Positions 17,556-27,400 of a stretch of 64,000 nucleotides of DNA are shown here, piece after piece (the stretch's first letter is position 1; each line of letters starts with the position of its first letter). This stretch comes from Lachnospiraceae bacterium (lineage in GTDB: Bacteria > Bacillota > Clostridia > Lachnospirales > Lachnospiraceae): positions 186,001 through 250,000 of the forward strand of contig SVFN01000001.1 in assembly GCA_015056815.1 (NCBI GenBank), in the 5' to 3' direction. The position numbers and the translations under genes were made by a program. Below the pieces are notes generated by a model, which was given only the letters and a program-made list of their open reading frames with translations, was not told the DNA's origin and did not search any database.

Positions 17556-18652
17556 TTTTGGGTATTATTTTGTTTTTTGTTTTATTCGGTGTGGTGGTGG
17601 TCAGTCATGAACTTGGTCACTTTCTGGTGGGAAGGGCTCATGGGATCCGCGTAAAAGAATTTGCAGTCGGCATGGGACCGAGACTTTTACATTTTGAAAA
17701 AAACGGTGTTTCGTATGCACTTCGACTTTTTCCGATCGGAGGAGCCTGTATGTTTGACGGAGAAGACGGCAGGGACCTGGAGGAGACCGAAGAAGAAAAA
17801 GACGAAACGGATGCTTATATTTCCCGGACAGAGCTGGGAAAGCAAGGATATACACTTCCGGAAGCACCGCTTGGGGCAAGGTTTTTAACTTTAGTGGCTG
17901 GACCGGGATTTAATTTCATCCTGGCGTTTTTGTTTTCGTTGATCATTGTAGGCAGTTATGGAGTGGATCTGCCTGTTATTGCGAAGCTGAGTGAAGATGG
18001 TGCAGCAATAGAAGCGGGACTGAAGGAAGGGGATACGATTGTTGCTTTCAACAATCAGAAAATTCACCTGTATCGAGAGATCAGTCTGTTTTCCATGCTC
18101 TATGAAGGCGGTACGATCGATGTGACCTATGAAAGGGATGGGAAACAGCATCATACGAACATGACGCCGAAGTATAGTGAAGAAGAAGGACGATATTATA
18201 TGGGGCTGATCGGAATGAGCGGATATACCAGAGTGAGCGCTCTTTCAGCCGTAAAATACAGTTTTTATGAGGTTGGTTACTGGATTGATTCCACGATAAA
18301 AAGCCTTGGGCTTTTAGTACGGGGAAAGGTAACGAAGGACGATGTATCGGGGCCGGTGGGAATGGCTCAGACGGTCAATACGATCTACACGGAATCAAAG
18401 CCTGACGGTATTTTCTATATCTGGTTGAATATGCTGAATTTTGCAATCCTTTTAAGTGCGAACTTAGGCGTTTTAAATCTTCTGCCGCTTCCTGCTTTGG
18501 ATGGCGGGAGGATCATTTTTGTATTGATCGAGGCAGTCAGAGGCAAACCGATCCCTCCGGAAAAAGAAGGATTTGTTCATATGATCGGCTTTATGGCACT
18601 GATGGTGTTGATGATCTTTGTTTTTTATAATGATCTGACAAAAATTTTTTAA
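17549..18652 (+). CDS. rseP: Intramembrane site-2 metalloprotease
   Basis: Up to 367 residues. Zinc motif HELGH at residues 20-24 in the first membrane segment, a PDZ domain in the middle (LSEDGAAIEAGLKEGDTIVA) and the second metal site LLPLPALDGGR near the C-terminus, ending in a membrane helix. Family members cut membrane-bound anti-sigma factors or signal-peptide remnants. The start is uncertain: GTG 17549 overlaps the dxr stop, while TTG 17558 is better spaced from GAGGTGG. A terminator follows. Confidence 0.95.
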   Translation: MVILGIILFFVLFGVVVVSHELGHFLVGRAHGIRVKEFAVGMGPRLLHFEKNGVSYALRLFPIGGACMFDGEDGRDLEETEEEKDETDAYISRTELGKQGYTLPEAPLGARFLTLVAGPGFNFILAFLFSLIIVGSYGVDLPVIAKLSEDGAAIEAGLKEGDTIVAFNNQKIHLYREISLFSMLYEGGTIDVTYERDGKQHHTNMTPKYSEEEGRYYMGLIGMSGYTRVSALSAVKYSFYEVGYWIDSTIKSLGLLVRGKVTKDDVSGPVGMAQTVNTIYTESKPDGIFYIWLNMLNFAILLSANLGVLNLLPLPALDGGRIIFVLIEAVRGKPIPPEKEGFVHMIGFMALMVLMIFVFYNDLTKIF

Positions 18653-18682
18653 ACCTATTTGACAAGTAATATTTACGATAAA

Positions 18683-18727
18683 ACAGGCATTTGGAGACTT
18701 TTGAAAGTCGAAATGCCTGTTGTTTTT
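18683..18727 (+). terminator. Rho-independent terminator after rseP
   Basis: ACAGGCATTT (18683-18692) pairs with AAATGCCTGT (18711-18720), with an inner stem GACTT/AAGTC, then TGTTTTTT. Ends the uppS-to-rseP unit before the inserted cassette. Confidence 0.85.
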
Positions 18728-18742
18728 TGTGAAATGTGCCGA

Positions 18743-18771
18743 TTGCACATTGTGAAAAAGATACATATAAT
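18743..18771 (+). promoter_or_regulatory. Promoter of the PP2C/kinase/surface-protein cassette
   Basis: -35 TTGCAC (18743-18748), 17-nt spacer, -10 TATAAT (18766-18771). About 110 nt of leader follows, including the imperfect palindrome AGCGTGAATTCAACGCT (18849-18865). Confidence 0.7.
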
Positions 18772-18886
18772 AGCCACAAGCTCGGACGCGAGTATAAGCA
18801 TAGCAGGCGCGCAGCTGTGTTTCTAAAGTTGTACAATTCATTATTCATAGCGTGAATTCAACGCTTTTCCAAAAGGAAGAAACAGT

Positions 18887-19633
18887 TTGAAAAAGAAAAA
18901 TAGGCAGTCGGTTGAACAGATCTGGCTGTGGGAGAAAGGAGAGGTTCGTAACCGTAATGAAAATGTGATCTGTATCCGAAAAGTCTGCACTGCAAAGGGT
19001 GTTTGCGCTTTGTATGGGATCTTTGAAGGAATAGATGAATATGGTGGAGAAGCAGCGGCACTGGCCGGCAACCGTATGGAAGAATGGTTTGACAGTCAGT
19101 TACTCCTGTTGCTAAAGGAAGCTGACAGCAGATTGCCCGGGACTTCTAAGAAATTATACCGTCGCCTGATCCAAAACAGTGGAGCTTTGTTATTTGCAAA
19201 ACTGAATGAAGAATTATTTCGAATGGGAAGACGAAATAAGTGTGTATTCGGGTGTACGGCGTCAGTTTGCCTGCTGTGGCAGGAAACAGTTTACTGGTTT
19301 CATGTCGGGAACGGTGGAGTTTATTGTTCAAAGAGACAACAGAGTCTTACAAAGGTTCACGCTACACCTGAAGGAGAACTGTTTCGATGTCTGGGAGGAA
19401 ACCGGGATGGCAGAGTGGATTTTGGAAGCAGTAAGCTTTCGGGGTATCTGTTTATGATATGCAATGATGGCTTTCTGAAGAAGATTGCCTGGGAAGAGAT
19501 ACGGGAGAGCCTTTTATCCTGCGGGCAGGATAAAAAACAACTGGAAAAACGGTTAAAAAAAATAGGGGAATACCAAAGATTGAGAAGGTCAGAGAATAAT
19601 AGCTCGGCAATTTTGTTTTGGAGAGGCAGGTGA
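18887..19633 (+). CDS. PP2C-like protein, metal site degenerate
   Basis: 248 residues from TTG 18887, with AGGAAG 7 nt upstream. The PP2C layout is visible: VCALYGIFEGIDEYGGEAAA stands where active enzymes have aVfDGmGGh, GCTASVCLLWQETVYWFHVG matches GTTavv...vanvG, and LFMICNDGFLKKI matches llLcSDGL. The two early metal-binding Asp residues are replaced (FEGID; GNGG instead of GDSR), while the late Asp in NDG remains. It may be a weak phosphatase or a pseudo-phosphatase. Its TGA overlaps the GTG start of the kinase, so the two are translationally coupled. Confidence 0.8.
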   Translation: MKKKNRQSVEQIWLWEKGEVRNRNENVICIRKVCTAKGVCALYGIFEGIDEYGGEAAALAGNRMEEWFDSQLLLLLKEADSRLPGTSKKLYRRLIQNSGALLFAKLNEELFRMGRRNKCVFGCTASVCLLWQETVYWFHVGNGGVYCSKRQQSLTKVHATPEGELFRCLGGNRDGRVDFGSSKLSGYLFMICNDGFLKKIAWEEIRESLLSCGQDKKQLEKRLKKIGEYQRLRRSENNSSAILFWRGR

Positions 19634-20517
19634 GCGGTATCGAGGAAGGAATGATCCTGCAGGAAAGATACAGGATCCTGCGAAAAATAGGGGAAGGCGG
19701 GATGGCGGAAATCTATCTGGTGGAAGACGAAAGACTTGGCAGAAACTGGGCAATGAAGTGCGTGAATCTGTCCGGCGGGGAAGAATGGAGACAACAGGCG
19801 TATGAGGCAGAGCGAAGAATACTGGTTCAGATCAGTCATCCGGCATTTCCTATGCTGGTCGATACATTCAGTCTTGGAGAACGCAGTTTCCTGATAATGG
19901 AATGGCTGGAAGGAGAAAACCTGGAAGAGTACCTGGAAAGAAATAAGCGGATCAGGGAAACAGAGGCAAAGGAGATCGTATTAAAGATCATGATGGCGCT
20001 CTCTTACCTGCACAGGCAGACGCCTTCCATTGTCTATGGTGACCTGAAGCCGGCCAATATTATTTTACAGAGAGAAAAAAGAGTAAGACTTCTTGATTTT
20101 GGATCTGCAGTGTGGGGTGAAGAACGATTTGTGATCGGAACACCGGATTATGCAGCTCCGGAACAGTTGTTAAGTGAACGGACACAGATCGACCAAAGAA
20201 GTGACATTTATGCAGTAGGGATCTTATATGCCGAAATGCTGACCGGACAAAGGACAGGACGCGCTTTTTTACAGAATCCTTTTTTGCCTAAGTATGTCAG
20301 AAGATTTATACAGATCTGTACCAGACACAAGCCAGAGGAACGATTTCAGACTATAGAGGAAGCGATCGGTTTTCTGACGGACAGAGGTAAACGAAAGAAA
20401 AAAGAACAGTTTATCATACAGGATCTGGAGAGAATATTGCTGATCGAAGATCCGAAAAATATAGGAAAAGGAGAATCAGAATGTTGGGAAACGGGAAAAA
20501 AGGAACAGGAAAGATGA
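19630..20517 (+). CDS. Serine/threonine protein kinase (PknB-like, no PASTA or membrane segment)
   Basis: 295 residues from GTG 19630 in a GTGA overlap with the PP2C-like gene. Hanks-type motifs: glycine loop IGEGGMAEIY, Lys in NWAMKCV, Glu in the YEAERRIL helix, catalytic loop VYGDLKPANI (HRD is YGD, so a non-RD kinase), DFG in LLDFGSA, APE in DYAAPEQ, then DQRSDIYAVGILYAEMLTG. All catalytic residues are present. Unlike PrkC/PknB it has no membrane helix or PASTA domains. ATGA overlap with the surface-protein gene downstream. Confidence 0.93.
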   Translation: MSGIEEGMILQERYRILRKIGEGGMAEIYLVEDERLGRNWAMKCVNLSGGEEWRQQAYEAERRILVQISHPAFPMLVDTFSLGERSFLIMEWLEGENLEEYLERNKRIRETEAKEIVLKIMMALSYLHRQTPSIVYGDLKPANIILQREKRVRLLDFGSAVWGEERFVIGTPDYAAPEQLLSERTQIDQRSDIYAVGILYAEMLTGQRTGRAFLQNPFLPKYVRRFIQICTRHKPEERFQTIEEAIGFLTDRGKRKKKEQFIIQDLERILLIEDPKNIGKGESECWETGKKEQER

Positions 20518-23054
20518 AAAGACGGATGCTTGCGGTATCGATATTTTTTACGTTTTTATCTGTCGGCGGATGGAGCAATATGCAATGCCCGGCAGAAGAG
20601 TCGGAAAGGTGCACAGAGGTTCTGCAGACGGTAAATAATAACACGGAAACAGAAACGACTGTAGAAACAGAGGGGGACATTGCTGAGGAAGTAAAACGGC
20701 TTGAACAACTAAGACCGGAAACGTGCAGTGATGAAAAGATCACGACCGCCGTACAGAGTGCTTCAGTGGAGGCTTGTGCCATGTGGCTTTCCGAAATGCG
20801 ATATGAGGATTTTACAGCATTGATCAAACGAAATACCTGGCTGAATGAAGAGGCTGTAACTACGGAATACGATCCTGTTGCAAAGGATTCGGAAAGCTGG
20901 AAACTGCAATGGAAGGCCGGGAAGACGACAATGCGGAAATATTATGAATTTGTTCTGGACAGCTGCAATCTTATGGCTCCGGTCAGATACAGAGCGGAGC
21001 AGGCCAGTTCTTATTTTGCTTCGGATTCCGGTTATTTTTATGCATATTTCCAGAAAGAGGGGACACAGACGGCTTCTGCAACAGTGAAGATTACGGGGAT
21101 CAGTACTACAAAGCAGATCAATACCGATAAAGCTTCTTTGTCGCAACAGAATAATCTGAAGGTACAGGTTACTGTGACCGGAAAGTATCCGGAAGGCTTT
21201 ACGGGAACTTTTGGAACGACTACCTCGACAAGGGCGGACTCCGGCACCGGCTATTATACAAATATCTGGCTGCCGTTTCAGTATACGAAACAGGCAGGGT
21301 ATGCTGTTACGATCAATACTACAGGGGAATATGGCCTGGCAGGGGATTTTTTTGCTGAGGAGAACGGGGCGGTCACAAGCGGGGACCAGAAGCATGAAAA
21401 CAAAGCAGATCATACGCTCCTGATGAAGGTCCATATCGGTTATCATGCGGGGGTAGGGACCAGCGCCTCCAAACATACGAGTCATGCAGCATTTTTGTTT
21501 AACGTGACACCTTCGACTTATTATGTTGTATATGACGGGAATGGAGCTACATCAGGTGCGACTTCACTTCAGACCTGTCGGTACGGAGAAAAATGCTTTT
21601 ACCGGAAAAACGGATTTGCAAGAGAGTTTGTGGTGGATTATCGGACGGAAGAAGGCGTGGCACAGAGAAGCAGTGACAGGGCAGTCAGCCGGTTTAAAGG
21701 CTGGTCTGATAATAAAACGACGGCAAAATATGCTGAAGAAAGTGCATTTGGAAATCTGACCGGGACCGATCAGGGGAGCGTTACAAGATTTGCAATCTGG
21801 GAGAACGGGACGATCACACTGCCAAAAGCATTTCGAACCGGATATGTGTTTAAAGGATGGAAATATGGAGAAGAAATCCTTGCTGCAGATACGACAGTTA
21901 CTCCGTCCCGGTCTGAGACTATGGAAGCGGTCTGGGAACCGAACGGATATAAAATTGCTTTTTTTCGGGAGAAGGATGATACAGAACCTTTGCAGGTACA
22001 GCAGTTACTGTATGATGAGCCTGCAAAGCTGCTTAGTGCAGAAGCATTAATGCTGAAAAAGGATGGATACCGGTTTGAAGGCTGGGAGAGTGAAAAAGGT
22101 ATTTACCGGGACGGCGTTAGTGTGATCAATGTAACGGACAGAAAAGATGAGGTACTGAAGTTTTATGCGCTCTGGCAGAAACTTGAGGAAGGATCGCAAG
22201 GAGAAAAGGAAGGATCCAAAGACAATGAAAATCCCGTAAATGATAAGAAAAACAGTTATGGACTGACAGAAAAGCAAGTACTGGAGTTGCTCAAAAGGCT
22301 GCAGAATGGAAGCATTGAAAAACTGAAGATTGATAAAGCAGAATATACGATCGTAAAGCAAAATGACGGTACACTGGAAATCAAACTTGTGGATACCGCA
22401 GGACAAGGTGAGATAACTATCCCTTCCAGTGTAACGCTGGGAGACAAAGTGTTTCATATCACTGCCGTCAGCGATAGTGCATTTAAAGGGAACCAAACGA
22501 TAAAACAGGTATATGTTTCTTCCGGGATCATTAAAATCGGGGCATATGCATTCTATCAATGTAAGAATCTGGAAAAAGCAGAAATGCCGGATACGGTCAT
22601 GCAGATTGGCAAATATGCCTTTGGCAAATGCCCGAAGCTGAAACAGGTACGGTTTTCAAAAGGATGTTATGAAATGGGGGAGGGATGTTTTGCGGAAGAT
22701 GGCACGTTAAAATCGATCAATTTGTCCGGAAAGCTCATCAGGATCCCGGCAAAATGTTTTTTGAAATGCGGGAAACTGAAAAAGGCAGTGCTTGGAACGG
22801 ATCTGACAGGAATCGGGAAAAATGCCTTTGAAGGTTGCAAAAGTCTTGGAGAGATCAAGATTCCGTTAAAAGTCCAGACAATCGGGAAAAAAGCATTTTA
22901 TCATTGCAAAAAATTAAAAAAGGTAAATTTCCGAACAAAAGGCATGCGAAAGATCGGAGTGAAAGCTTTCGCAAAATGTCACGCCCGTCTGCAATTTGTG
23001 GTAAATGCGTCCGTAAAAGAAAAATATCAGGAGCTTCTAAAAGGCAGGTATTGA
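20514..23054 (+). CDS. Large surface protein with InlB-type repeats and BspA-like leucine-rich repeats
   Basis: 846 residues from ATG 20514, overlapping the kinase stop (ATGA); ribosome site AGGAAAG. Signal peptide MKRRMLAVSIFFTFLSVGG. The N-terminal 330 residues are unrecognised. From about 335, Listeria-Bacteroides-type repeats appear (YVVYDGNGATSG, FKGWSDNKT, TGYVFKGWKYGEEI, DGYRFEGWESEKG, YALWQ). From about 620 there are six or more BspA-type LRR_5 units (IGAYAFYQCKNLEKAEMPD, IGKYAFGKCPKLKQVRF, IGKNAFEGCKSLGEIKIP, IGKKAFYHCKKLKKVNF). There is no LPXTG. Probably an adhesin or matrix protein (inference), coexpressed with the kinase pair. Confidence 0.85.
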   Translation: MKRRMLAVSIFFTFLSVGGWSNMQCPAEESERCTEVLQTVNNNTETETTVETEGDIAEEVKRLEQLRPETCSDEKITTAVQSASVEACAMWLSEMRYEDFTALIKRNTWLNEEAVTTEYDPVAKDSESWKLQWKAGKTTMRKYYEFVLDSCNLMAPVRYRAEQASSYFASDSGYFYAYFQKEGTQTASATVKITGISTTKQINTDKASLSQQNNLKVQVTVTGKYPEGFTGTFGTTTSTRADSGTGYYTNIWLPFQYTKQAGYAVTINTTGEYGLAGDFFAEENGAVTSGDQKHENKADHTLLMKVHIGYHAGVGTSASKHTSHAAFLFNVTPSTYYVVYDGNGATSGATSLQTCRYGEKCFYRKNGFAREFVVDYRTEEGVAQRSSDRAVSRFKGWSDNKTTAKYAEESAFGNLTGTDQGSVTRFAIWENGTITLPKAFRTGYVFKGWKYGEEILAADTTVTPSRSETMEAVWEPNGYKIAFFREKDDTEPLQVQQLLYDEPAKLLSAEALMLKKDGYRFEGWESEKGIYRDGVSVINVTDRKDEVLKFYALWQKLEEGSQGEKEGSKDNENPVNDKKNSYGLTEKQVLELLKRLQNGSIEKLKIDKAEYTIVKQNDGTLEIKLVDTAGQGEITIPSSVTLGDKVFHITAVSDSAFKGNQTIKQVYVSSGIIKIGAYAFYQCKNLEKAEMPDTVMQIGKYAFGKCPKLKQVRFSKGCYEMGEGCFAEDGTLKSINLSGKLIRIPAKCFLKCGKLKKAVLGTDLTGIGKNAFEGCKSLGEIKIPLKVQTIGKKAFYHCKKLKKVNFRTKGMRKIGVKAFAKCHARLQFVVNASVKEKYQELLKGRY

Positions 23055-23180
23055 GAATCTGTAAGATTCTAACTTTACAAGATAAGAAAAAGCCTTTACA
23101 ATGAAACTGATCTGTAAAGGGGTAACGGGGTTATGTGAAAAAGTGTACTTACGGAATAAAAACGATAATACGACATATCT

Positions 23181-23212
23181 TTGACGTTATTAAAATCTGA
23201 CCATGTTATACT
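23181..23212 (+). promoter_or_regulatory. Promoter for ispG, extended -10
   Basis: Extended -10 TGTTATACT (23204-23212). TTGACG at 23181-23186 is a -35 candidate, but the spacing of 20 nt is long. The transcript would begin near 23219, about 110 nt before ispG. Confidence 0.5.
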
Positions 23213-23275
23213 AAGGAAACAATGATTCGATCAGTACTTTCCTATATCCGATTGAATTACATGGTCAGGTTTTTT
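23197..23275 (+). promoter_or_regulatory. Long hairpin across the ispG promoter, followed by a T-run
   Basis: CTGACCATG (23197-23205) and its exact complement CATGGTCAG (23260-23268) are followed by GTTTTTT. The left arm overlaps the -10 box, so only RNA reading through from the upstream cassette contains both arms. Such RNA could terminate here while RNA begun at the ispG promoter would not. The 54-nt loop makes this tentative. Confidence 0.4.
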
Positions 23276-23328
23276 GGCGTATGTAAGGAACAAAGATCTT
23301 AAGAGTAGAGAAAAACAGGAGGGATAAG

Positions 23329-24381
23329 ATGTATCGGGAAAAAACAAAAGTTATAAAGATAGGAGACAGAGTGATCGGAGGCGGAAATCCGATCCTGATC
23401 CAGTCGATGACGAATACCGCAACAGAGAATGTGGAGGCGACAGTGGCGCAGATCCTGCGGCTGGAAGATGCCGGCTGTGAGATCATTCGCTGTACCGTAC
23501 CGACAATCGAGGCGGCGAAGGCTCTTGCACAGATTAAAAAGCAGATTCATATTCCGCTTGTGGCGGATATTCATTTTGATTATAAGATGGCGATCGCAGC
23601 CATGGAAAACGGCGCGGATAAGATCCGTATCAATCCGGGAAATATCGGAGGACGTGATAAGGTAAAGGCAGTAGTACAGGCGGCGAAGGAGCAAAAGATA
23701 CCGATCCGCGTGGGAGTAAACAGTGGTTCTCTGGAAAAAGAACTGGTGGAGAAATACCATGGGGTTACGGCGGAAGGAATCGTTGAGAGTGCACTGGATA
23801 AGGTTCAAATGATCGAAGAACTGGATTATGATAATCTGGTCATCAGTATCAAATCCTCTGATGTTCTGATGTGCGTGAAAGCCCATGAGCTTTTGGTGCA
23901 AAAAACAGATTATCCGCTTCATGTGGGAATTACGGAATCCGGAACGGTTCTGGGCGGCAATATCAAGTCTGCGGTAGGACTGGGGATCATTCTCCATGAG
24001 GGAATCGGTGATACGATCCGGGTTTCCCTGACAGGAGATCCGGTGGAAGAGATCAGATCCGCGAAACTGATCCTGAAGACACTTGGCTTAAAAAAAGGAG
24101 GGATCGAGGTTGTGTCGTGTCCAACCTGCGGACGTACCAGGATCGATCTGATCGGACTTGCCACGCAGGTGGAGAAGATGACGGAACAATATGATCTGGA
24201 TATTAAAGTGGCGGTTATGGGATGTGCAGTCAATGGACCGGGAGAGGCAAAAGAGGCAGATATCGGGATCGCCGGCGGTATCGGAGAAGGCCTTTTGATC
24301 AAAAAGGGCGAGATCATACGAAAAGTGCCGGAAGATCAGCTGCTTCTGGTGTTGAAAGAGGAACTGGATCACTGGCAGTAG
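23329..24381 (+). CDS. ispG: 4-hydroxy-3-methylbut-2-enyl diphosphate synthase (flavodoxin/ferredoxin)
   Basis: 350 residues, penultimate enzyme of the MEP pathway (MEcPP to HMBPP), a 4Fe-4S protein. Starts with the typical IGGGNPILIQSMTNTATENV. The cluster ligands are Cys264 and Cys267 (SCPTCGRTR) and Cys299 (MGCAVNGPGEA), with the fourth ligand Glu in the same motif. Strong AGGAGGG site. In related genomes it directly follows rseP; here about 4.5 kb lies between. Confidence 0.98.
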   Translation: MYREKTKVIKIGDRVIGGGNPILIQSMTNTATENVEATVAQILRLEDAGCEIIRCTVPTIEAAKALAQIKKQIHIPLVADIHFDYKMAIAAMENGADKIRINPGNIGGRDKVKAVVQAAKEQKIPIRVGVNSGSLEKELVEKYHGVTAEGIVESALDKVQMIEELDYDNLVISIKSSDVLMCVKAHELLVQKTDYPLHVGITESGTVLGGNIKSAVGLGIILHEGIGDTIRVSLTGDPVEEIRSAKLILKTLGLKKGGIEVVSCPTCGRTRIDLIGLATQVEKMTEQYDLDIKVAVMGCAVNGPGEAKEADIGIAGGIGEGLLIKKGEIIRKVPEDQLLLVLKEELDHWQ

Positions 24382-24450
24382 AAAAGAAAAAGGCATTTCG
24401 ACTATGAATAGTAACTCTGAGAGTACATGGTAGTAAAAAGGATGAGGCAA

Positions 24451-27400
24451 ATGGAGAAACTGTTTAAAGAAGTCTTTCCAACTTTAAAATTGACAGGTGA
24501 ATTGAATTCGCTTATGGATGATGTGAATGTGGCGAGAATTTCGTCCACGCGACGCAGGGATCATTTGAAGATCTATATTCAGTCGGAACATCTGATACAC
24601 AAAAAGTATATTTATGAACTACAGGATGCGATTAAAAAGCAGCTTTTTATGAAAAATGCTCCTGTGGTAGATGTTTATGAAAAATTCATATTATCAGAAC
24701 AGTATACACCGGAGAAATTAATGGAAAACTATCGGGACAGCATTTTGTTAGAGTTTTATCATTACAGTCCGGTGATCTGCAGTATGCTGAAAAAAGCCGA
24801 CATTGAGTTTATGGATAAAGAGGTAAAGATTATTGTGGAGGATACGGTACCGAACCGTTCCAAGGCATTGGAGATGCTTCGGATCTGCGATAAGATCCTG
24901 CAGGAACGCTGCGGGATGTCAGTTTTTTGTTCTGTGGATTATAAAGAAGCAAAGAAGAGTCGGCATAAAGAAGAAGATGATGTGATGATTGCCAGAAAAG
25001 TGGCAGCCATTGCGGCAAACATGAGAAGTGACAGGGAAGAGGAAACGGTTGTTGAGGCAGAGGCACTTCCGGCAGCGGCAGGAGCGGAAACGGTTACCAC
25101 AGCGTCAACACCCAAAAAGCCGAAAGCCTCCGAAGAGAAGAAAGCTTTTCAGAAAGAGTGGAAGCGTGCTCCGAAGAAAGACGATAATCCGGATGTGATC
25201 TACGGCAGGGATTTTGAAGGGGAAGAACTCACCCTGGAACAGATACAGGGTGAGATGGGTGAAGTTATTATACGTGGTAAGGTCATTGGACTGGAGACAC
25301 GGGAGATCCGAAATGAGAAGACCATTGTTATGTTCCAGATCACAGATTTTACAGACACCATTACCGTTAAGATGTTTACAAGAAACGATCAGCTTGAAGA
25401 ACTGATGGGGGATCTGAAAAAAGGAGCTTTTCTTAAGATTAAAGGAATCACGATCATCGATAAGTTCGACAATGATCTGACGATCGGTTCTGTTGCGGGG
25501 GTTAAGAAGATTCCGGATTTTACTTCTTCCAGAAATGATTTCAGTGTACGCAAGCGTGTGGAGCTCCATTGTCATACGAAGATGAGTGATATGGATGGAG
25601 TTTCGGACGCGAAAAATATCGTAAAGAGAGCTTATAAATGGGGGCATTCCGCTATCGCGATCACAGATCATGGTGTGGCTCAGGCTTTCCCCGAGGCGTT
25701 TCATACCTGGCAGGATCTGTGGAAAGAAGAAAAGAACAAACGCAAAGAAAACGGTGATGAAAATCCTGACAGGCAGGATTTTTTCAAGATCATTTACGGT
25801 GTGGAGGCATATCTGGTTGATGATCTGAAGGAAATCGTTGTGAATTCCAAAAAGCAGTCACTGGACTCACCTTTTGTTGTGTTTGATTTGGAGACCACAG
25901 GGTTTTCCGCCAACAAAAACAAGATCATAGAAATCGGAGCCGTAAAGGTCGAACATGGACGCATCACGGAGAAGTTTTCGACCTTTGTCAATCCCAGGGA
26001 GCCGATCCCTTACAGGATCCAGAAACTGACATCCATCACTGATGCAGATGTGATCGACGCACCTCCTATCGAGGAGATCCTTCCGAAGTTTCTTGCGTTT
26101 TCAAAAGATTGTGTGATGGTGGCTCACAATGCTCAGTTTGACATGGGCTTTATCATGGAAAATGCGAAAAGACAGGGTATTTCTGAAGATTTTACTTATA
26201 TTGATACCGTTGGCCTTGCGAGGATACTGCTTCCAAATCATGCCAAGTATACATTGGATGCTGTTTGTAAGGTGCTGGGGATCTCTTTGGAGAACCATCA
26301 CCGGGCGGTGGATGATGCCGGGGCTACGGCGGAAATCTGGGTAAAATTTATCGAGATGCTCCATAAAGATGCGATCTTCGATCTAGATGGCGTTAATGCG
26401 CTGGGCGAGGACAATCCGGAAGTGACGAGAAAACTCCGGCCATATCATGCCATTATCCTGGCGAAGAATAATGTGGGGCGGATAAACATGTACCGGCTGA
26501 TATCCGAGTCTCACCTTACTTATTTTCATAAGTTTCCGAAGATTCCAAAAAGCCGTATCCTGAAATACAGAGAAGGACTGATCCTTGGAAGTGCCTGTGA
26601 GGCAGGAGAACTGTACCAGGCGATCCTGAGCGAGAGAAGTGATGCCGAGATCATGCGCATTGCGGATTTTTATGATTATCTGGAAATACAGCCAAACGGT
26701 AACAATGCGTTTATGATCGAATCGGAAAAAGTGGAAAATGTCAATTCCGTAGAAGACCTGGAGAATATAAACAGAAGGATCTGTGCGCTTGGAGATGAAC
26801 TGGACAAACCGGTATGTGCGACCTGCGATGTGCATTTTCTCGATCCGGAGGATGAGGTTTACCGCAGGATCATTATGGCCGGAAAAGGCTTTAAGGATGC
26901 AGATAATCAGGCTCCGCTCTATCTGCATACAACGGAAGAAATGTTGGAGGAATTCGCTTATCTTGGAAGTGAGAAAGCGGAAGAAGTCGTGATCACCAAC
27001 ACGAACAGGATCGCGGATATGATCGAGTCCATTGACCCGGTACGGCCGGATAAATGTCCGCCGGTTATTGAAAACAGCGATCAGACTTTACGTGATATCT
27101 GTAATAACAGAGCGCATGAACTGTATGGGGAAAATCTGCCGGATATTGTTAAGGACAGACTGGAGATGGAACTGAATTCCATTATCAGCAACGGTTTTGC
27201 AGTAATGTATATCATTGCCCAGAAGCTGGTGTGGAAATCTGTGGAGGACGGCTATCTGGTCGGCTCGAGAGGATCGGTAGGTTCCTCCTTTGTGGCTTAT
27301 ATGGCGGGTATCACGGAGGTTAATTCCTTAAGTCCGCACTATCGCTGCGAAAATTGTTACTATGTGGATTTTGATTCCGAAGAAGTGAAGGCCTATGCAG

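Noticed and set aside
18706-18718. 13-nt match AGTCGAAATGCCT, inverted at 24391-24403, as possible scars flanking the cassette
   Set aside because: The second copy lies beyond ispG, not at the cassette edge, and one 13-nt inverted match in about 6 kb can occur by chance.
23093-23119. Hairpin CCTTTACA / TGTAAAGG after the surface-protein gene as its terminator
   Set aside because: The T-run (CTTTTTC) is on the minus-strand side, so on the plus strand it lacks the U-tract; no minus-strand gene is there to use it.
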